This document shows positions 58,201-62,640 of a DNA stretch of 64,000 nt, piece after piece. The stretch covers positions 558,001 through 622,000 of the forward strand of contig NC_087076.1 of NCBI RefSeq assembly GCF_026151205.1, in the 5' to 3' direction. The translations under genes and the position numbers were made by a program. This DNA is from Bolinopsis microptera (taxonomy: Eukaryota; Ctenophora; Tentaculata; Lobata; Bolinopsidae). A model generated the notes under the pieces. It was not told the origin of the DNA. It was given only the letters and a program-made list of their open reading frames with translations, and searched no databases. Within the stretch, counting starts at the first letter, position 1; each line of letters opens with the position of its first letter.

Positions 58201-60403
58201 AAGTTATTAATAATAGTTAATAAATGCCTTTATAAATGCCTTAATATGGTAACTACAGTCCCAACTATGGTAACCATGGTAACCTACCTAAAGTAGCTTT
58301 GGTAACAGGAGGTACCACTAGCTGGTTGTCCACAATGGATGTCTTATGTTCTACTGTGTGGCACGACTTCCCCTCTTCTTCCGTTCTGCTGCGTTTCCGC
58401 TCTTTTTCCGTTGACGATTTTCTCCCATGGGCCTGATAGTGGTTGAGCTAGGTGTAAAATAAACTTAATCTAAGTAGAAAATTTAAAGTGTATCTGATTA
58501 CTTTTCAAATGTATTATTAATACTCGTTATTTGGTATTAACATCACATAATTACAATAACTTACACAAGGAATACGCGTGACACACAGGAGGCTTCCCAA
58601 TTCACAGTAGAGTTACTCTACTGTTCAGTTCAATGGTTTATCTTAAAACAGAAGCCACACAATTCCTAGCTCATCATTTGCCGGGCTTCGGTAACAAACA
58701 TGTTTTGAAACCAAATTTTGCAAATAAATCTTAATTTAAACGATTTAATTAATTAGCGTAAGCCGGTTTCCTTAGTTCTTGGCAGACTCTACAGTTTGAA
58801 ATGTAAGCGAGTGTAATGTGTAACTGAGGACAAGGTATCAATATGAAGAGAAACCCTAGATTAAATTAGATTACTGCAGTCTTCCAACTTAATAGTGACC
58901 CTGCCTTTAGCTGAACTATAGCAACTTAATAGTGACCCTGCTTATAGCTGAACTATACCAACTTAATAGTGACCCTGCTTATAGCTGAACTATAGCAACT
59001 TAATAGTGACCCTGCTTATAGCTGAACTATAGCAACTTAATAGTGACCCTGCTTATAGCTGAACTATAGCAACTTAATAGTGACCCTGCTTATAGCTGAA
59101 CTATAGCAACTTAATAGTGACCCTGCTTATAGCTGAACTATAGAAACTTAATAGTGACCCTGCTTATAGCTGAACTATAGCAACTTAATAGTGACCCTGC
59201 TTATAGCTGAACTATAGCAACTTAATAGTGACCCTGCTTATAGCTGAACTATAGCAACTTAATAGTGACCCTGCTTATAGCTGAACTATAGCAACTTAAT
59301 AGTGACCCTGCTTATAGCTGAATTATAGCAACTTAATAGTGACCCTGCTTATAGCTGAACTATAGCAACTTAATAGTGACCCTGCTTATAGCTGAACTAT
59401 AGAAACTTAATAGTGACCCTGCTTATAGCTGAACTATAGCAACTTAATAGTGACCCTGCTTATAGCTGAACTATAGCAACTTAATAGTGACCCTGCTTAT
59501 AGCTGAACTATAGCAACTTAATAGTGACCCTGCTTATAGCTGAACTATAGCAACTTAATAGTGACCCTGCTTATAGCTGAACTATAGAAACTTAATAGTG
59601 ACCCTGCTTATAGCTGAACTATAGCAACTTAATAGTGACCCTGCTTATAGCTGAACTATAGCAACTTAATAGTGACCCTGCTTATAGCTGAACTATAGCA
59701 ACTTAATAGTGACCCTGCCTTTAGCTGAACTACAGCAACTTAATAGTGACCCTGCTTATAGCTGAACTACAGCAACTTAATAGTGACCCTGCTTATAGCT
59801 GAACTATAGCAACTTAATAGTGACCCTGCTTATAGCTGAACTATAGCAACTTAATAGTGACCCTGCTTATAGCTGAACTATAGCAACTTAATAGTGACCC
59901 TGCTTATAGCTGAACTATAGCAACTTAATAGTGACCCTGCCTTTAGCTGAACTACAGCAACTTAATAGTGACCCTGCTTATAGCTGAACTACAGCAACTT
60001 AATAGTGACCCTGCTTATAGCTGAACTATAGCAACTTAATAGTGACCCTGCTTATAGCTGAACTATAGCAACTTAATAGTGACCCTGCTTATAGCTGAAC
60101 TATAGCAACTTAATAGTGACCCTGCTTATAGCTGAACTATAGCAACTTAATAGTGACCCTGCTTATAGCTGAACTATAGCAACTTAATAGTGACCCTGCT
60201 TATAGCTGAACTATAGCAACTCAATAGTGACCCTGCTTATAGCTGAACTATAGCAGGGTTGCTATAGTGACCCTGCTTACCTTGTACCAGTGCTCGTATA
60301 GCTCCTTAAGGTCTGTCTCGGAGAGATGGGTAACCACGTACTTGTGCAGATAACCGGGATGCTCCTCAAGGTACCTCTCTACATTGGGCTCCGACAACGG
60401 CAT
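14433..60403 (-). CDS. PDE5/6/11-family cyclic-nucleotide phosphodiesterase, PDE11-like; whole spliced gene
   Basis: Hydrolyses cAMP and/or cGMP to the 5'-monophosphate in the cytosol (family knowledge). The 21 coding segments listed separately join without a phase conflict into one frame of about 1,050 codons, against roughly 930 for human PDE11A4. Domain order by approximate residue: N-terminal helix 1-41; basic, Ser-rich linker 42-200; GAF-A about 235-440; GAF-B about 450-630; catalytic domain about 670-990; acidic tail 1006-1047. Visible catalytic features are YHNWRH (about 737), HDIDH with an Asn five residues on (about 778), [10 protein letters not shown] with the metal-ligand Asp (about 889), and the purine-binding Gln in KMQVGF (about 942). 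Both GAF domains keep the NK...F...DE motif. VNIPDAYQ in GAF-A and the [10 protein letters not shown] / FAMLT block resemble PDE11 more than PDE5 or PDE6; no CAAX box supports PDE6. Introns are packed with minisatellites. The extreme 3' end and any 5' non-coding exons are uncertain. Confidence 0.93.
14568..15912. repeat. 18-bp tandem array, about 74 copies
   Basis: Unit gtgctcgctaatttcaca with three variants (aat/agt; ttc/ttg; ctc/ctt). Open on both strands because 18 is divisible by three. On the minus strand every unit reads STVKLA, in frame with exon 21 of the phosphodiesterase. Confidence 0.97.
15924..16049 (-). CDS. PDE exon 21 (acidic C-terminal tail)
   Basis: 126 bp from acceptor tccccctag (phase 0) to a candidate donor gtgagc. 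Encodes an acidic tail ([20 protein letters not shown]) with no family similarity; accepted from composition, phase and splice sites. If the donor is not used, the frame stays open through the 18-bp array at 14.57-15.91 kb and adds about 74 copies of STVKLA. The intronic reading fits the pattern seen at other exons; the translated reading is discussed in the findings. Confidence 0.65.
16184..16372. repeat. Two copies of a 50-bp block plus (AGACT)n array
   Basis: A block starting ggcatgacacta occurs twice (16187 and 16240), followed by tagac repeats with a central inversion at about 16298-16310. Between the blocks tagtatactaaccc is a decayed copy of the exon 20 donor region. Confidence 0.85.
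16383..16532 (-). CDS. PDE exon 20 (end of catalytic domain)
   Basis: 150 bp, acceptor gtttcttcag, donor gtaagt, phase 0 both ends. Encodes [20 protein letters not shown] then [10 protein letters not shown], matching ...LKPMLDSVATNRSKWEEL at the end of the PDE11 catalytic domain, then a Ser/Thr/Asn-rich stretch. Between it and exon 19 sits a 1.07 kb hAT-like element. An AGACT array starts about 10 bases into the following intron. Confidence 0.92.
16604..17676. mobile_element. hAT-like non-autonomous element, 1,073 bp
   Basis: Terminal inverted repeats start cagaggcacatattaggtgc (about 22 bp, near perfect) and are flanked by an 8-bp duplication aagaaaag (16596-16603 and 17677-17684). Subterminal regions are rich in tgcgg / atgcggaaa motifs on both sides, as hAT transposase binding regions often are. 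The centre holds a 22-bp array. No transposase is present. It is inserted in the intron between phosphodiesterase exons 19 and 20. Confidence 0.92.
17150..17470. repeat. 22-bp tandem array inside the hAT-like element
   Basis: Unit contains cgaaagggcctgggtcacgg, about 13 copies, with a longer variant ggtaaccgggtcacgtggcc inserted twice. Confidence 0.9.
17901..18011 (-). CDS. PDE exon 19 (purine-binding Gln)
   Basis: 111 bp, acceptor taccattag, donor gtaaag, phase 0 both ends. Encodes [20 protein letters not shown] then CLELYE. The Gln after KM is the invariant residue that holds the purine ring. The exon starts REK-like (RDKFGHTP), as expected after FFNQGDIE. Confidence 0.96.
18092..18448. 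repeat. 178-bp higher-order repeat: exon 18 donor copies plus (ttacctgg)n
   Basis: Each period holds a copy of the exon 18 end and donor (about 50 bp) followed by some 16 copies of ttacctgg. Copies of gtataaccagtatatgtacc start at 18093, 18271 and, at the genuine exon, 18449: exactly 178 bp apart. Confidence 0.95.
18468..18657 (-). CDS. PDE exon 18 (catalytic core, metal-ligand Asp)
   Basis: 190 bp, acceptor cttttaccag, donor gtacat, phase 2 in and phase 0 out. Encodes [20 protein letters not shown] then [11 protein letters not shown]; the Asp of [10 protein letters not shown] is a metal ligand. The last 33 coding bases and the donor are repeated at 18290 and 18112. Confidence 0.96.
18747..18935 (-). 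CDS. PDE exon 17 (catalytic core)
   Basis: 189 bp, acceptor ttaccgcag at 18936-18937, donor gtgagt, phase 2 both ends. Encodes [20 protein letters not shown] then [12 protein letters not shown], matching LAQLYGTSATLEHHHFNH and SILATDLTLYF. A second identical acceptor lies at 20491-20492, beyond a 19-bp array grown from the first exon bases. Use of the distal acceptor reads into the array and meets a stop within about 13 codons. Confidence 0.95.
18936..20489. repeat. 19-bp tandem array, about 80 copies, at the exon 17 acceptor
   Basis: Unit ttaacaagttagctagtgg, with a tca variant. The first bases of exon 17 (gttagctagtggactgtcag) occur at both ends of the array, each followed by the same acceptor. 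Confidence 0.97.
20500..21560. other. Intron between exons 16 and 17 beyond the array
   Basis: Unique sequence with a poly-G run at about 20650-20669 and five copies of accattaatg at about 20750-20790. Nothing else is seen. Confidence 0.6.
21565..21795 (-). CDS. PDE exon 16 (catalytic core, HD motif)
   Basis: 231 bp, acceptor tcccccag, donor gtgagt, phase 2 both ends. Encodes [33 protein letters not shown] and [19 protein letters not shown]. It contains the catalytic His (YHNWRH) and the class I phosphodiesterase signature HD-x2-H-x4-N that binds Zn2+ and Mg2+. The best-conserved exon of the window, and the one that decides the family. Confidence 0.97.
21909..22042 (-). CDS. PDE exon 15 (start of catalytic domain)
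   Basis: 134 bp, acceptor atttgcag, donor gtgttc, phase 0 in and phase 2 out. Encodes [20 protein letters not shown] then [15 protein letters not shown], equivalent to the IHFDDFSLD...AALRMFMELGMVQKF segment of PDE11. Confidence 0.95.
22193..22243 (-). CDS. PDE exon 14 (linker to catalytic domain)
   Basis: 51 bp, acceptor ggtttcag, donor gtatgg, phase 0 both ends. Encodes [17 protein letters not shown]; the LSYHA motif is a hallmark of the PDE5/6/11 linker just before the catalytic domain. Confidence 0.95.
22905..22997 (-). CDS. PDE exon 13 (GAF-B end and linker helix)
   Basis: 93 bp, acceptor atttacag, donor gtgaat, phase 0 both ends. Encodes [20 protein letters not shown] and ends AQKVVLE, matching AFVIFCGLGINNTIMYDQV and the helix entering the catalytic domain. 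Confidence 0.95.
23107..23733. repeat. 28-bp tandem array replicating the exon 12 donor, about 22 copies
   Basis: Minus-strand unit is gagtccctatttgag (end of exon 12) followed by gtaactttaaaat. Nearly all copies keep an intact GT; variants alter single bases (acctc/accgc; actc/accc). The first unit is the exon end itself. Confidence 0.98.
23716..23783 (-). CDS. PDE exon 12 (GAF-B NKFDE motif)
   Basis: 68 bp, acceptor tttattcag, donor gtaact, phase 1 in and phase 0 out. Encodes [20 protein letters not shown] then LFE, the NK...F...DE motif of GAF-B. The last 15 coding bases plus the donor are the unit of the adjacent 28-bp array. Reading on past the true donor gives VTLK and then a stop, so use of any downstream donor copy would truncate the protein. 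Confidence 0.93.
24113..24355. repeat. 32-bp tandem array, about 7.5 copies
   Basis: Unit contains cgccgcagtaacacggacac then gtgcccataaaa. Each copy has a CACGTG E-box core. It lies in the intron between exons 11 and 12. Confidence 0.95.
24430..24718 (-). CDS. PDE exon 11 (GAF-B)
   Basis: 289 bp, phase 0 in and phase 1 out, donor gtaaga. It starts at acceptor ccacgcag (24718), or in frame six bases later at ggccag (24712). Encodes [21 protein letters not shown], then [19 protein letters not shown], corresponding to AELVASTGLPVNI and IRSVLCVPIWN of PDE11. The loop between them is divergent. A 20-bp array ends about 30 bp upstream of the acceptor. Confidence 0.92.
24737..25335. repeat. 20-bp tandem array, about 30 copies
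   Basis: Unit actcagttcataatcacatc, with c/a and c/t variants. It ends about 30 bp upstream of the exon 11 acceptor. Confidence 0.97.
25418..25431. promoter_or_regulatory. Perfect X-box-like palindrome
   Basis: gttaccatggtaac is a perfect 14-bp palindrome matching the RFX-factor X-box consensus. It lies about 50 bases into the intron after exon 10. Function unproven. Confidence 0.35.
25478..25645 (-). CDS. PDE exon 10 (start of GAF-B)
   Basis: 168 bp, acceptor ctccttgcag, donor gtgagt, phase 0 both ends. Encodes [20 protein letters not shown] then [19 protein letters not shown], matching the LFEEQTDLEKIVKKIM...CERCSVLLLE start of PDE11 GAF-B. Confidence 0.93.
25672..25785. repeat. Two copies of a block of about 60 bp near the exon 10 acceptor
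   Basis: Blocks share ttactgcttagcaatcacgt and gaccaggtg.cacacggacc. They lie 30-140 bp upstream of the acceptor. Confidence 0.85.
26101..26373. repeat. 15-bp tandem array, about 18 copies
   Basis: Unit aggtgcactatgttg. The long frames here on both strands are repeat artefacts. Confidence 0.97.
26743..26953. repeat. 11- to 13-bp array (catagtgcaca)
   Basis: Units acatagtgcac with cgc and att variants. It is related in reverse complement (gtgcactatgt) to the 15-bp array 400 bp away. Confidence 0.9.
27252..28028. repeat. 29-bp G-rich tandem array, about 27 copies
   Basis: Unit contains gtggggtgcagagcggggtg then gtgactgg. Lies between exons 9 and 10. Confidence 0.97.
28291..28449 (-). CDS. 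PDE exon 9 (GAF-A end and GAF linker helix)
   Basis: 159 bp, acceptor atcttgcag, donor gtaagt, phase 0 both ends. Encodes [17 protein letters not shown] and [19 protein letters not shown], including the NK...F...DE motif that supports nucleotide binding in GAF-A, followed by the long helix connecting to GAF-B. Confidence 0.95.
28819..29590. repeat. 37-bp tandem array, about 21 copies
   Basis: Unit contains cacagtaagggcgtacccca then ctaccactagcaaccc; almost invariant. It ends about 65 bp short of the exon 8 donor. Confidence 0.98.
29658..29747 (-). CDS. PDE exon 8 (GAF-A)
   Basis: 90 bp, acceptor acacttcag, donor gtgagt, phase 0 both ends. Encodes [20 protein letters not shown] and CMPVKN, matching the D.RFN.EID..TGYKTKS.LCMP block of GAF-A in PDE5/11. 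Confidence 0.95.
29915..30554. mobile_element. Non-autonomous DNA element, 640 bp, TA-flanked
   Basis: Ends taccttacgagacatattta and its reverse complement form an inverted repeat of about 20 bp beginning and ending with TA. This suggests a Tc1/mariner-type TA target duplication (inference). The interior is AT-rich with repeated gaaaatatgg motifs and no transposase. Inserted between exons 7 and 8. Confidence 0.75.
30594..31112. repeat. 35-bp tandem array, about 15 copies
   Basis: Unit contains gggcactagtttggcaatgt then gccaggctgacaagt. Each copy holds the TTGGCA...TGCCA inverted half-sites of an NF1-like motif. Confidence 0.95.
31221..32725. repeat. G-tract minisatellite, units about 45-90 bp
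   Basis: Two alternating modules, gatagtttctagcgagggtg and catagtttctagtgagagtg, separated by runs of 8 to 28 G. G-run lengths vary and are likely unreliable. Strong G-quadruplex potential on the plus strand. Confidence 0.95.
32730..32980. other. Intron spacer, nothing seen
   Basis: Unique AT-rich sequence between the G-tract array and the exon 7 donor array. Confidence 0.5.
32985..33672. repeat. 42-/57-bp tandem array derived from the exon 7 donor
   Basis: Units carry agtggggtgtagtacttggg then tgatggtgtagtagcaacac, with or without a 15-bp accaagtgtagc segment. On the minus strand each holds aagtactacaccccactg, against caggtactacaccccactg at the true donor. Confidence 0.95.
33674..33824 (-). 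CDS. PDE exon 7 (GAF-A core)
   Basis: 151 bp, acceptor gcgacag, donor gtacta, phase 2 in and phase 0 out. Encodes [14 protein letters not shown], then [20 protein letters not shown] and DAYQ, the GAF-A cyclic-nucleotide pocket region; it aligns closely with PDE11 (VSKFFDV; GKGIIGYVGEHGETVNIP). The donor sequence and the intron bases after it are propagated through the array at 32.98-33.67 kb. Confidence 0.95.
34053..35335. repeat. C-tract minisatellite
   Basis: Modules ctagtatcagggagaggtac, taatgctacac and ctagtagggagttgtactaa, joined by runs of 5 to 25 C. Quadruplex potential is on the minus (template-complement) strand. Lies between exons 6 and 7. Confidence 0.95.
35628..38281. repeat. 52-bp tandem array, about 35 copies, split by an insertion
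   Basis: Unit contains cataccttggtaactgtcct then taaataccctgctactcctt. About 8 copies precede and 27 follow the insertion at 36.05-36.88 kb. On the minus strand each unit has accaaggtatgtaatgg, a donor-like AAG/gtatgt, though no exon was found beside it. Confidence 0.97.
36045..36880. mobile_element. About 0.84 kb insertion within the 52-bp array
   Basis: Ends share an inverted ttcccaaaaatttg, extended outward to accttaRttccc on both sides. The interior repeats (g)cccaaattttt motifs near both ends and has no coding frame. The array resumes immediately, so this is an insertion into an existing array; the superfamily cannot be assigned. Confidence 0.7.
38359..38500. repeat. CT-rich low-complexity tract (ccccct)n
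   Basis: A pyrimidine-only stretch of about 140 bp near the exon 6 donor; the Ser-Pro frame here is an artefact. Confidence 0.95.
38663..39002 (-). CDS. PDE exon 6 (linker and start of GAF-A)
   Basis: 340 bp, ending at donor gttggt in phase 2. The first half is a basic, low-complexity linker ([10 protein letters not shown]) with possible kinase sites. The second half starts [24 protein letters not shown] then [16 protein letters not shown], matching LELVKDIS..LDLTSL and ADRCSLFLV of PDE11. Two acceptors fit: tttgtccag (exon from 39002, after exon 5) and tctcagag (from 38989, directly after exon 4). Confidence 0.92.
39559..39632 (-). CDS. PDE exon 5, possible cassette exon
   Basis: 74 bp with a strong acceptor (ctttctccccag) and consensus donor gtaagt. 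Read from the incoming phase 2 it is open ([19 protein letters not shown]) and leaves in phase 1, which fits exon 6 if that exon starts at 39002. If it is skipped, exon 6 can still be entered in frame at 38989, so this may be an alternative exon. It lies alone between a 17 kb repeat-filled intron and exon 6. Confidence 0.6.
39700..40312. repeat. 8-/9-bp tandem array (agtgaaat / agaaaaat / agtgaagt)
   Basis: Arranged as a higher-order repeat of about 90-130 bp. Starts about 65 bp upstream of the exon 5 acceptor. Confidence 0.95.
40541..41940. repeat. ggtacctata-type array with nested repeats
   Basis: Built of acctatactacaggtacct, atatacagtacctata and cacagtacct modules. A block of about 300 bp (41040-41340) is repeated at 41400-41700 as a higher-order unit. 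GGTACC palindromes throughout. Confidence 0.95.
42052..42957. repeat. 30- to 36-bp tandem array with embedded (GT)n, about 28 copies
   Basis: Unit contains aattacaggcgtgtagggtg then ctgtgtgtgt; length varies by whole GT steps, so slippage is superimposed on unit duplication. Confidence 0.97.
43060..44140. repeat. 27-bp tandem array with a higher-order structure
   Basis: Unit contains gtttgtacacagagtgtaac then tatgacaac. A distinct segment gaatatatacattatacata recurs at about 43065, 43279 and 43692, marking larger duplicated blocks. Confidence 0.95.
44142..44372. mobile_element. Hairpin (foldback) element, 231 bp
   Basis: Near-perfect inverted repeat over almost its full length: cattagggacgatagggtcg at the left, complement at the right, centre around ttgggctacattatatgaagccca. 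It sits exactly at the end of the 27-bp array. A typical foldback MITE; the target duplication is not clear. Confidence 0.8.
44375..44725. other. Intron spacer, nothing seen
   Basis: Unique AT-rich sequence between the hairpin element and the 21-bp array. Confidence 0.5.
44728..46275. repeat. 21-bp tandem array, about 60 copies, split by a LINE fragment
   Basis: Unit contains taccttaacattacccctgc; open in several frames on both strands because 21 is divisible by three. Copies at the outer ends are more diverged (cat, tgt, cgc variants) than those in the middle. Confidence 0.97.
45739..45898 (-). pseudogene. LINE reverse-transcriptase 3' tail fragment inside the 21-bp array
   Basis: Minus strand reads [20 protein letters not shown], then [14 protein letters not shown] and a stop near 45740. 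GRP..T..D......R.GL...E...L..DR..W is the usual C-terminal end of non-LTR reverse transcriptases. The array continues directly on both sides. Confidence 0.65.
46418..46485. repeat. 21-bp tandem repeat, about three copies
   Basis: Unit contains cacgtgctcacatgactagc; each has a CACGTG E-box. Confidence 0.9.
46678..47492. repeat. Pyrimidine-rich array (ctctatctctccctgcccct)
   Basis: 17- to 20-bp units of almost pure C/T on the plus strand over 0.8 kb. All long frames here are artefacts. A polypurine/polypyrimidine tract of this length can form triplex (H-DNA). Confidence 0.95.
47700..47970. repeat. Short arrays: cccttttaga and 15-/16-bp ttgtgcactgtttac
   Basis: Three copies of the first at about 47706-47735 and about nine of the second at 47813-47968. 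Confidence 0.9.
47975..48450. other. Intron spacer, nothing seen
   Basis: Unique AT-rich sequence; the frame from 48323 is not recognisable as protein. Confidence 0.5.
48452..48615. repeat. G-run array, unit about 50-60 bp, three to four copies
   Basis: Units contain tccccc.tttactagatgg and G runs of 8 to 12. Confidence 0.9.
48620..49270. other. Intron spacer
   Basis: Unique sequence, with a few copies of gttactaatgc at about 48957-49000. No exon seen. Confidence 0.5.
49273..55003. repeat. 31-bp tandem array, about 185 copies, 5.7 kb
   Basis: Unit contains aagtagttctataatctagc then acacagttgac. Very homogeneous; recurrent variants are ttggc for ttgac, aggt for aagt, gcaaac for gcacac, and a one-base-short cacaagttg form. 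Variants cluster near 51.6-51.8 and 53.8-55.0 kb, with blocks of the same variant order repeated. Lies in the 17 kb intron between exons 4 and 5. Confidence 0.98.
55010..55270. other. Intron spacer, nothing seen
   Basis: Unique AT-rich sequence between two arrays. Confidence 0.5.
55275..56682. repeat. 30-bp tandem array, about 47 copies
   Basis: Unit contains ccctagtggtatgttacaat then gcatcccaga, in perfect 30-bp register. Long open frames occur on both strands and in several registers, so they are not evidence of a gene. Starts about 150 bp past the exon 4 donor. Confidence 0.98.
56836..56934 (-). CDS. PDE exon 4 (linker)
   Basis: 99 bp, acceptor ttacag, donor gtgaga, phase 2 in and out. 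Encodes a Ser/Phe-rich linker ([17 protein letters not shown]) ahead of GAF-A. The 19-bp array at 56.94-57.57 kb ends directly on the acceptor, so the branch-point and pyrimidine-tract region is itself repeat sequence. Confidence 0.7.
56938..57572. repeat. 19-bp tandem array abutting the exon 4 acceptor, about 33 copies
   Basis: Unit ggtaattaccatggttaca, nearly invariant. On the minus strand it ends ...ccatggtaattacag at the acceptor. Each unit carries gtaaccatggtaat, close to an X-box. Confidence 0.98.
57580..57960. other. Intron between exons 3 and 4 beyond the array
   Basis: Unique sequence, nothing recognised. Confidence 0.5.
57962..58106 (-). CDS. PDE exon 3 (linker)
   Basis: 145 bp between acceptor gttcccag and donor gtaagt, phase 1 in and phase 2 out. 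Encodes a Pro/Val-rich linker followed by a basic motif [18 protein letters not shown]. The basic-Ser/Thr context is placed like the regulatory phosphosite upstream of GAF-A in PDE5/11 (inference). The open frame continues upstream of the acceptor but without family similarity. Confidence 0.75.
58288..58447 (-). CDS. PDE exon 2 (basic linker)
   Basis: 160 bp between acceptor cacctag and donor gtaggt, phase 0 in and phase 1 out. Encodes a highly charged linker ([19 protein letters not shown]), a possible nuclear-localisation or phosphorylation region, then a hydrophobic stretch ending in VTKATL. Not conserved in the family; accepted because phases and splice sites fit both neighbours. The donor is followed at once by ggttaccatggttacc, an X-box-like palindrome. 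Confidence 0.75.
58450..58878. other. Intron 1 spacer
   Basis: Unique AT-rich sequence upstream of exon 2, nothing recognised. Confidence 0.5.
58880..60253. repeat. 37-bp tandem array at the exon 1 donor, about 36 copies
   Basis: Unit contains gcaacttaatagtgaccctg then cttatagctgaactata. On the minus strand it includes ataagcagggtcactat, a copy of the intron start gtaagcagggtcactat with the donor GT changed to AT. Confidence 0.98.
60281..60403 (-). CDS. PDE exon 1 (N-terminal helix)
   Basis: 41 codons from ATG at 60403, ending in ELYEHWYK at a gtaag donor, phase 0. The [16 protein letters not shown] stretch matches the N-terminal helix of PDE5/10/11 enzymes (V..WLD.HP.F..Y type). The frame is open a few codons upstream (CVVR) to a possible acceptor ttgcag, so a further 5' exon and an earlier start cannot be excluded. 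The 37-bp array at 58.9-60.25 kb begins in the intron right after this donor. Confidence 0.8.
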
Positions 60404-60950
60404 CCTCACCACGCAACTGCAATTGCTACAGTCAATTAGTTAAGCTAGGAACGTTTGCGGAGTACAGCATCCTCGCCACATTAACGCCTAATTAATGGCA
60501 ATCTTCTAATTAATTAGTCATTATTGATTATCAAATCAGGTATGATCGTATAGAATGAAGATTTAATAGACATGAAATGGAGTGTGGATGAATGAAACAG
60601 GAGCTTACAATGAAGACACATCGTATGCTGGGTACAGTATAATCGTTGGTCGCTAAATTTTACAAATACCAAATTTTAGAATAAATGCTCAGTAATGAGC
60701 AAGAGAAGTTCTTTGATGAAAACCGCTTCACATCACATTACACAAGTAACAAGGATTTCAGATATTTTAATCATTTTAAAACAGAAATTTGTTGCAGGAT
60801 GCCCTATACTAAGATTATAACATTTAACCACACAATATTAACTATACACTCCTACACTCCTACACTCCTACAGAGTGCACAATGTATACACTGTTAAAAT
60901 GGGCACATTGCACCGTGTCAACATGACAACAAGACACGTGTTAACACACG
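60404..60950. other. 5' flank of the phosphodiesterase gene
   Basis: AT-rich, no clear TATA box or other promoter element identified. The frame at 60685-60897 has no recognisable similarity. Confidence 0.4.
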
Positions 60951-60957
60951 CATGTCA

Positions 60958-61745
60958 GTAAGTCAGTTACTAGGGAGTACGTTACTAGGGAGTACGTTAC
61001 TAGGGAGTACGTTACTAGGGAGTACGTTACTAGGGAGTACGTTACTAGGGAGTACGTTACTAGGGAGTACGTTACTAGGGAGTACGTTACTAGGGAGTAC
61101 GTTACTAGGGAGTACGTTACTAGGAAGTACGTTACTAGGGAGTACGTTACTAGGGAGTACGTTACTAGGGAGTACGTTACTAGGGAGTACGTTACTAGGG
61201 AGTACGTTACTAGGGAGTACGTTACTAGGGAGTACGTTACTAGGGAGTACGTTTATAGGGATACGTTACTAGGAAGTTACGTTTACTAGGGAGTTACAGT
61301 TATAGGGATAGTTACTAATGCTTACTAGGGAAGTACGTTACTAGGGAGTACGTTACTAGGGAGTACGTTACTAGGGAGTACGTTTACTAGGGAGTACGTA
61401 CTAGGAGTTACACGGTTACTAGCGATTGATTACACGTTTGTACTAGAGTTTACACAAAGTCAAAATGTACGTTAATCTTTACTAGTGAGTACGTTACTAG
61501 GGTAGTTAACTAAGTACGTTACTAGGGAGTACGTTACTAGGGAGTACGTTACTAGGGAGTACGTTACTAGGAGTACGTTACTAGGGAGTACGTTACTAGG
61601 GAGTACGTTACGAGGGAGTACGTTACTAGGGAGACGTTCTAGGGAGTACGTTACTAGGGAGTACGTTACTGGGGAGTACGTTACTAGGGAGTACGTTACT
61701 AGGGAGTACGTTACTAGGGAGTACGTTACTAGGGAGTCGTTAGTT
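60958..61745. repeat. 15-bp tandem array, about 45 copies, noisy in the middle
   Basis: Unit agtacgttactaggg. Clean at 60960-61250, badly disordered at 61250-61520, clean again to 61740. Single-base indels in the disordered part suggest a consensus problem. Confidence 0.95.
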
Positions 61746-62082
61746 AGGGTTTAGTTACCTGGTTTACTGTAGCCTTTTCGCAATTTTCACATTGTCTCTA
61801 AAGTGCTACATCAAGTTACCATTATAATACATCAAATTATCAATTATAATATTATAATGCATATAATATAATATATAATATATGATATATATATAATATA
61901 ATATTATATAGCTAGTAGTATTCTTTGAAAATAAATCACATACAGAAAGATTCATCCCAACCGAAGATACAGCCGATTTGAATGTAAAACAATTTGTACA
62001 CAACGTAATTACCACAAAACTGATCAAAATGTCGCTCTCCAATCTTTACACGTGCACGACGCACGTGCGTGTAACAACCCTC

Positions 62083-62096
62083 GTTACCATGGTAAC
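62083..62096. promoter_or_regulatory. Perfect X-box-like palindrome upstream of the phosphodiesterase
   Basis: gttaccatggtaac, about 1.7 kb 5' of the first coding exon. Matches the RFX consensus; role unproven. Confidence 0.35.
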
Positions 62097-62104
62097 TTTG
62101 CAAC

Positions 62105-62640
62105 TTAAAAATGAATGAACTGAAAGAGAAACGAACTGACAGAGAAATGAACTGACAGAGAAACGAACTGACAAATAAATGAACTGACAGAGAAATGAAC
62201 TGACAGAGAAATGAACTGACAGAGAAATGAACTGACAGAGAAATGAACTGACAGAGAAATGAACTGACAGAGAAATGAACTGACAGAGAAATGCACTGAC
62301 AGAGAAATGAACTGACAGAGAAACGAACTGACAGAGAAATGAACTGACAGAGAAATGAACTGACAGAGAAATGAACTGACAGAGAAATGAACTGAAAGAG
62401 AAATGAACTGACAAAGAAATGAACTGGCAGAGAAATGTACTGACAGAGAAATGAACTGACAGAGAAATGAACTGAAAGAGAAATGAACTGACAAAGAAAT
62501 GAACTGGCAGAGAAATGAACTGACAGAGAAATGAACTGACAGAGAAATGAACTGGCAGCGAAATGAACTGACAGAGAAATGAACTGACAGAGAAATGAAC
62601 TGAAAGAGAAATGAACTGACAGAGAAATGAACTGAGAAAT
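62105..62640. repeat. 16-bp tandem array, about 33 copies
   Basis: Unit aaatgaactgacagag, with fixed variants. All three minus frames are open by composition only. Confidence 0.97.

Noticed and set aside
14433-60403. Assignment as PDE6 or PDE10
   Set aside because: PDE6 would be expected to end in a CAAX box, which is absent from the candidate C-terminus; PDE10 differs in the LSYHA and GAF motifs. PDE11 fits best, but a tree would be needed to separate PDE5 from PDE11.
60685-60897. 70-codon frame upstream of the phosphodiesterase
   Set aside because: AT-rich, no similarity, no splice or promoter support.
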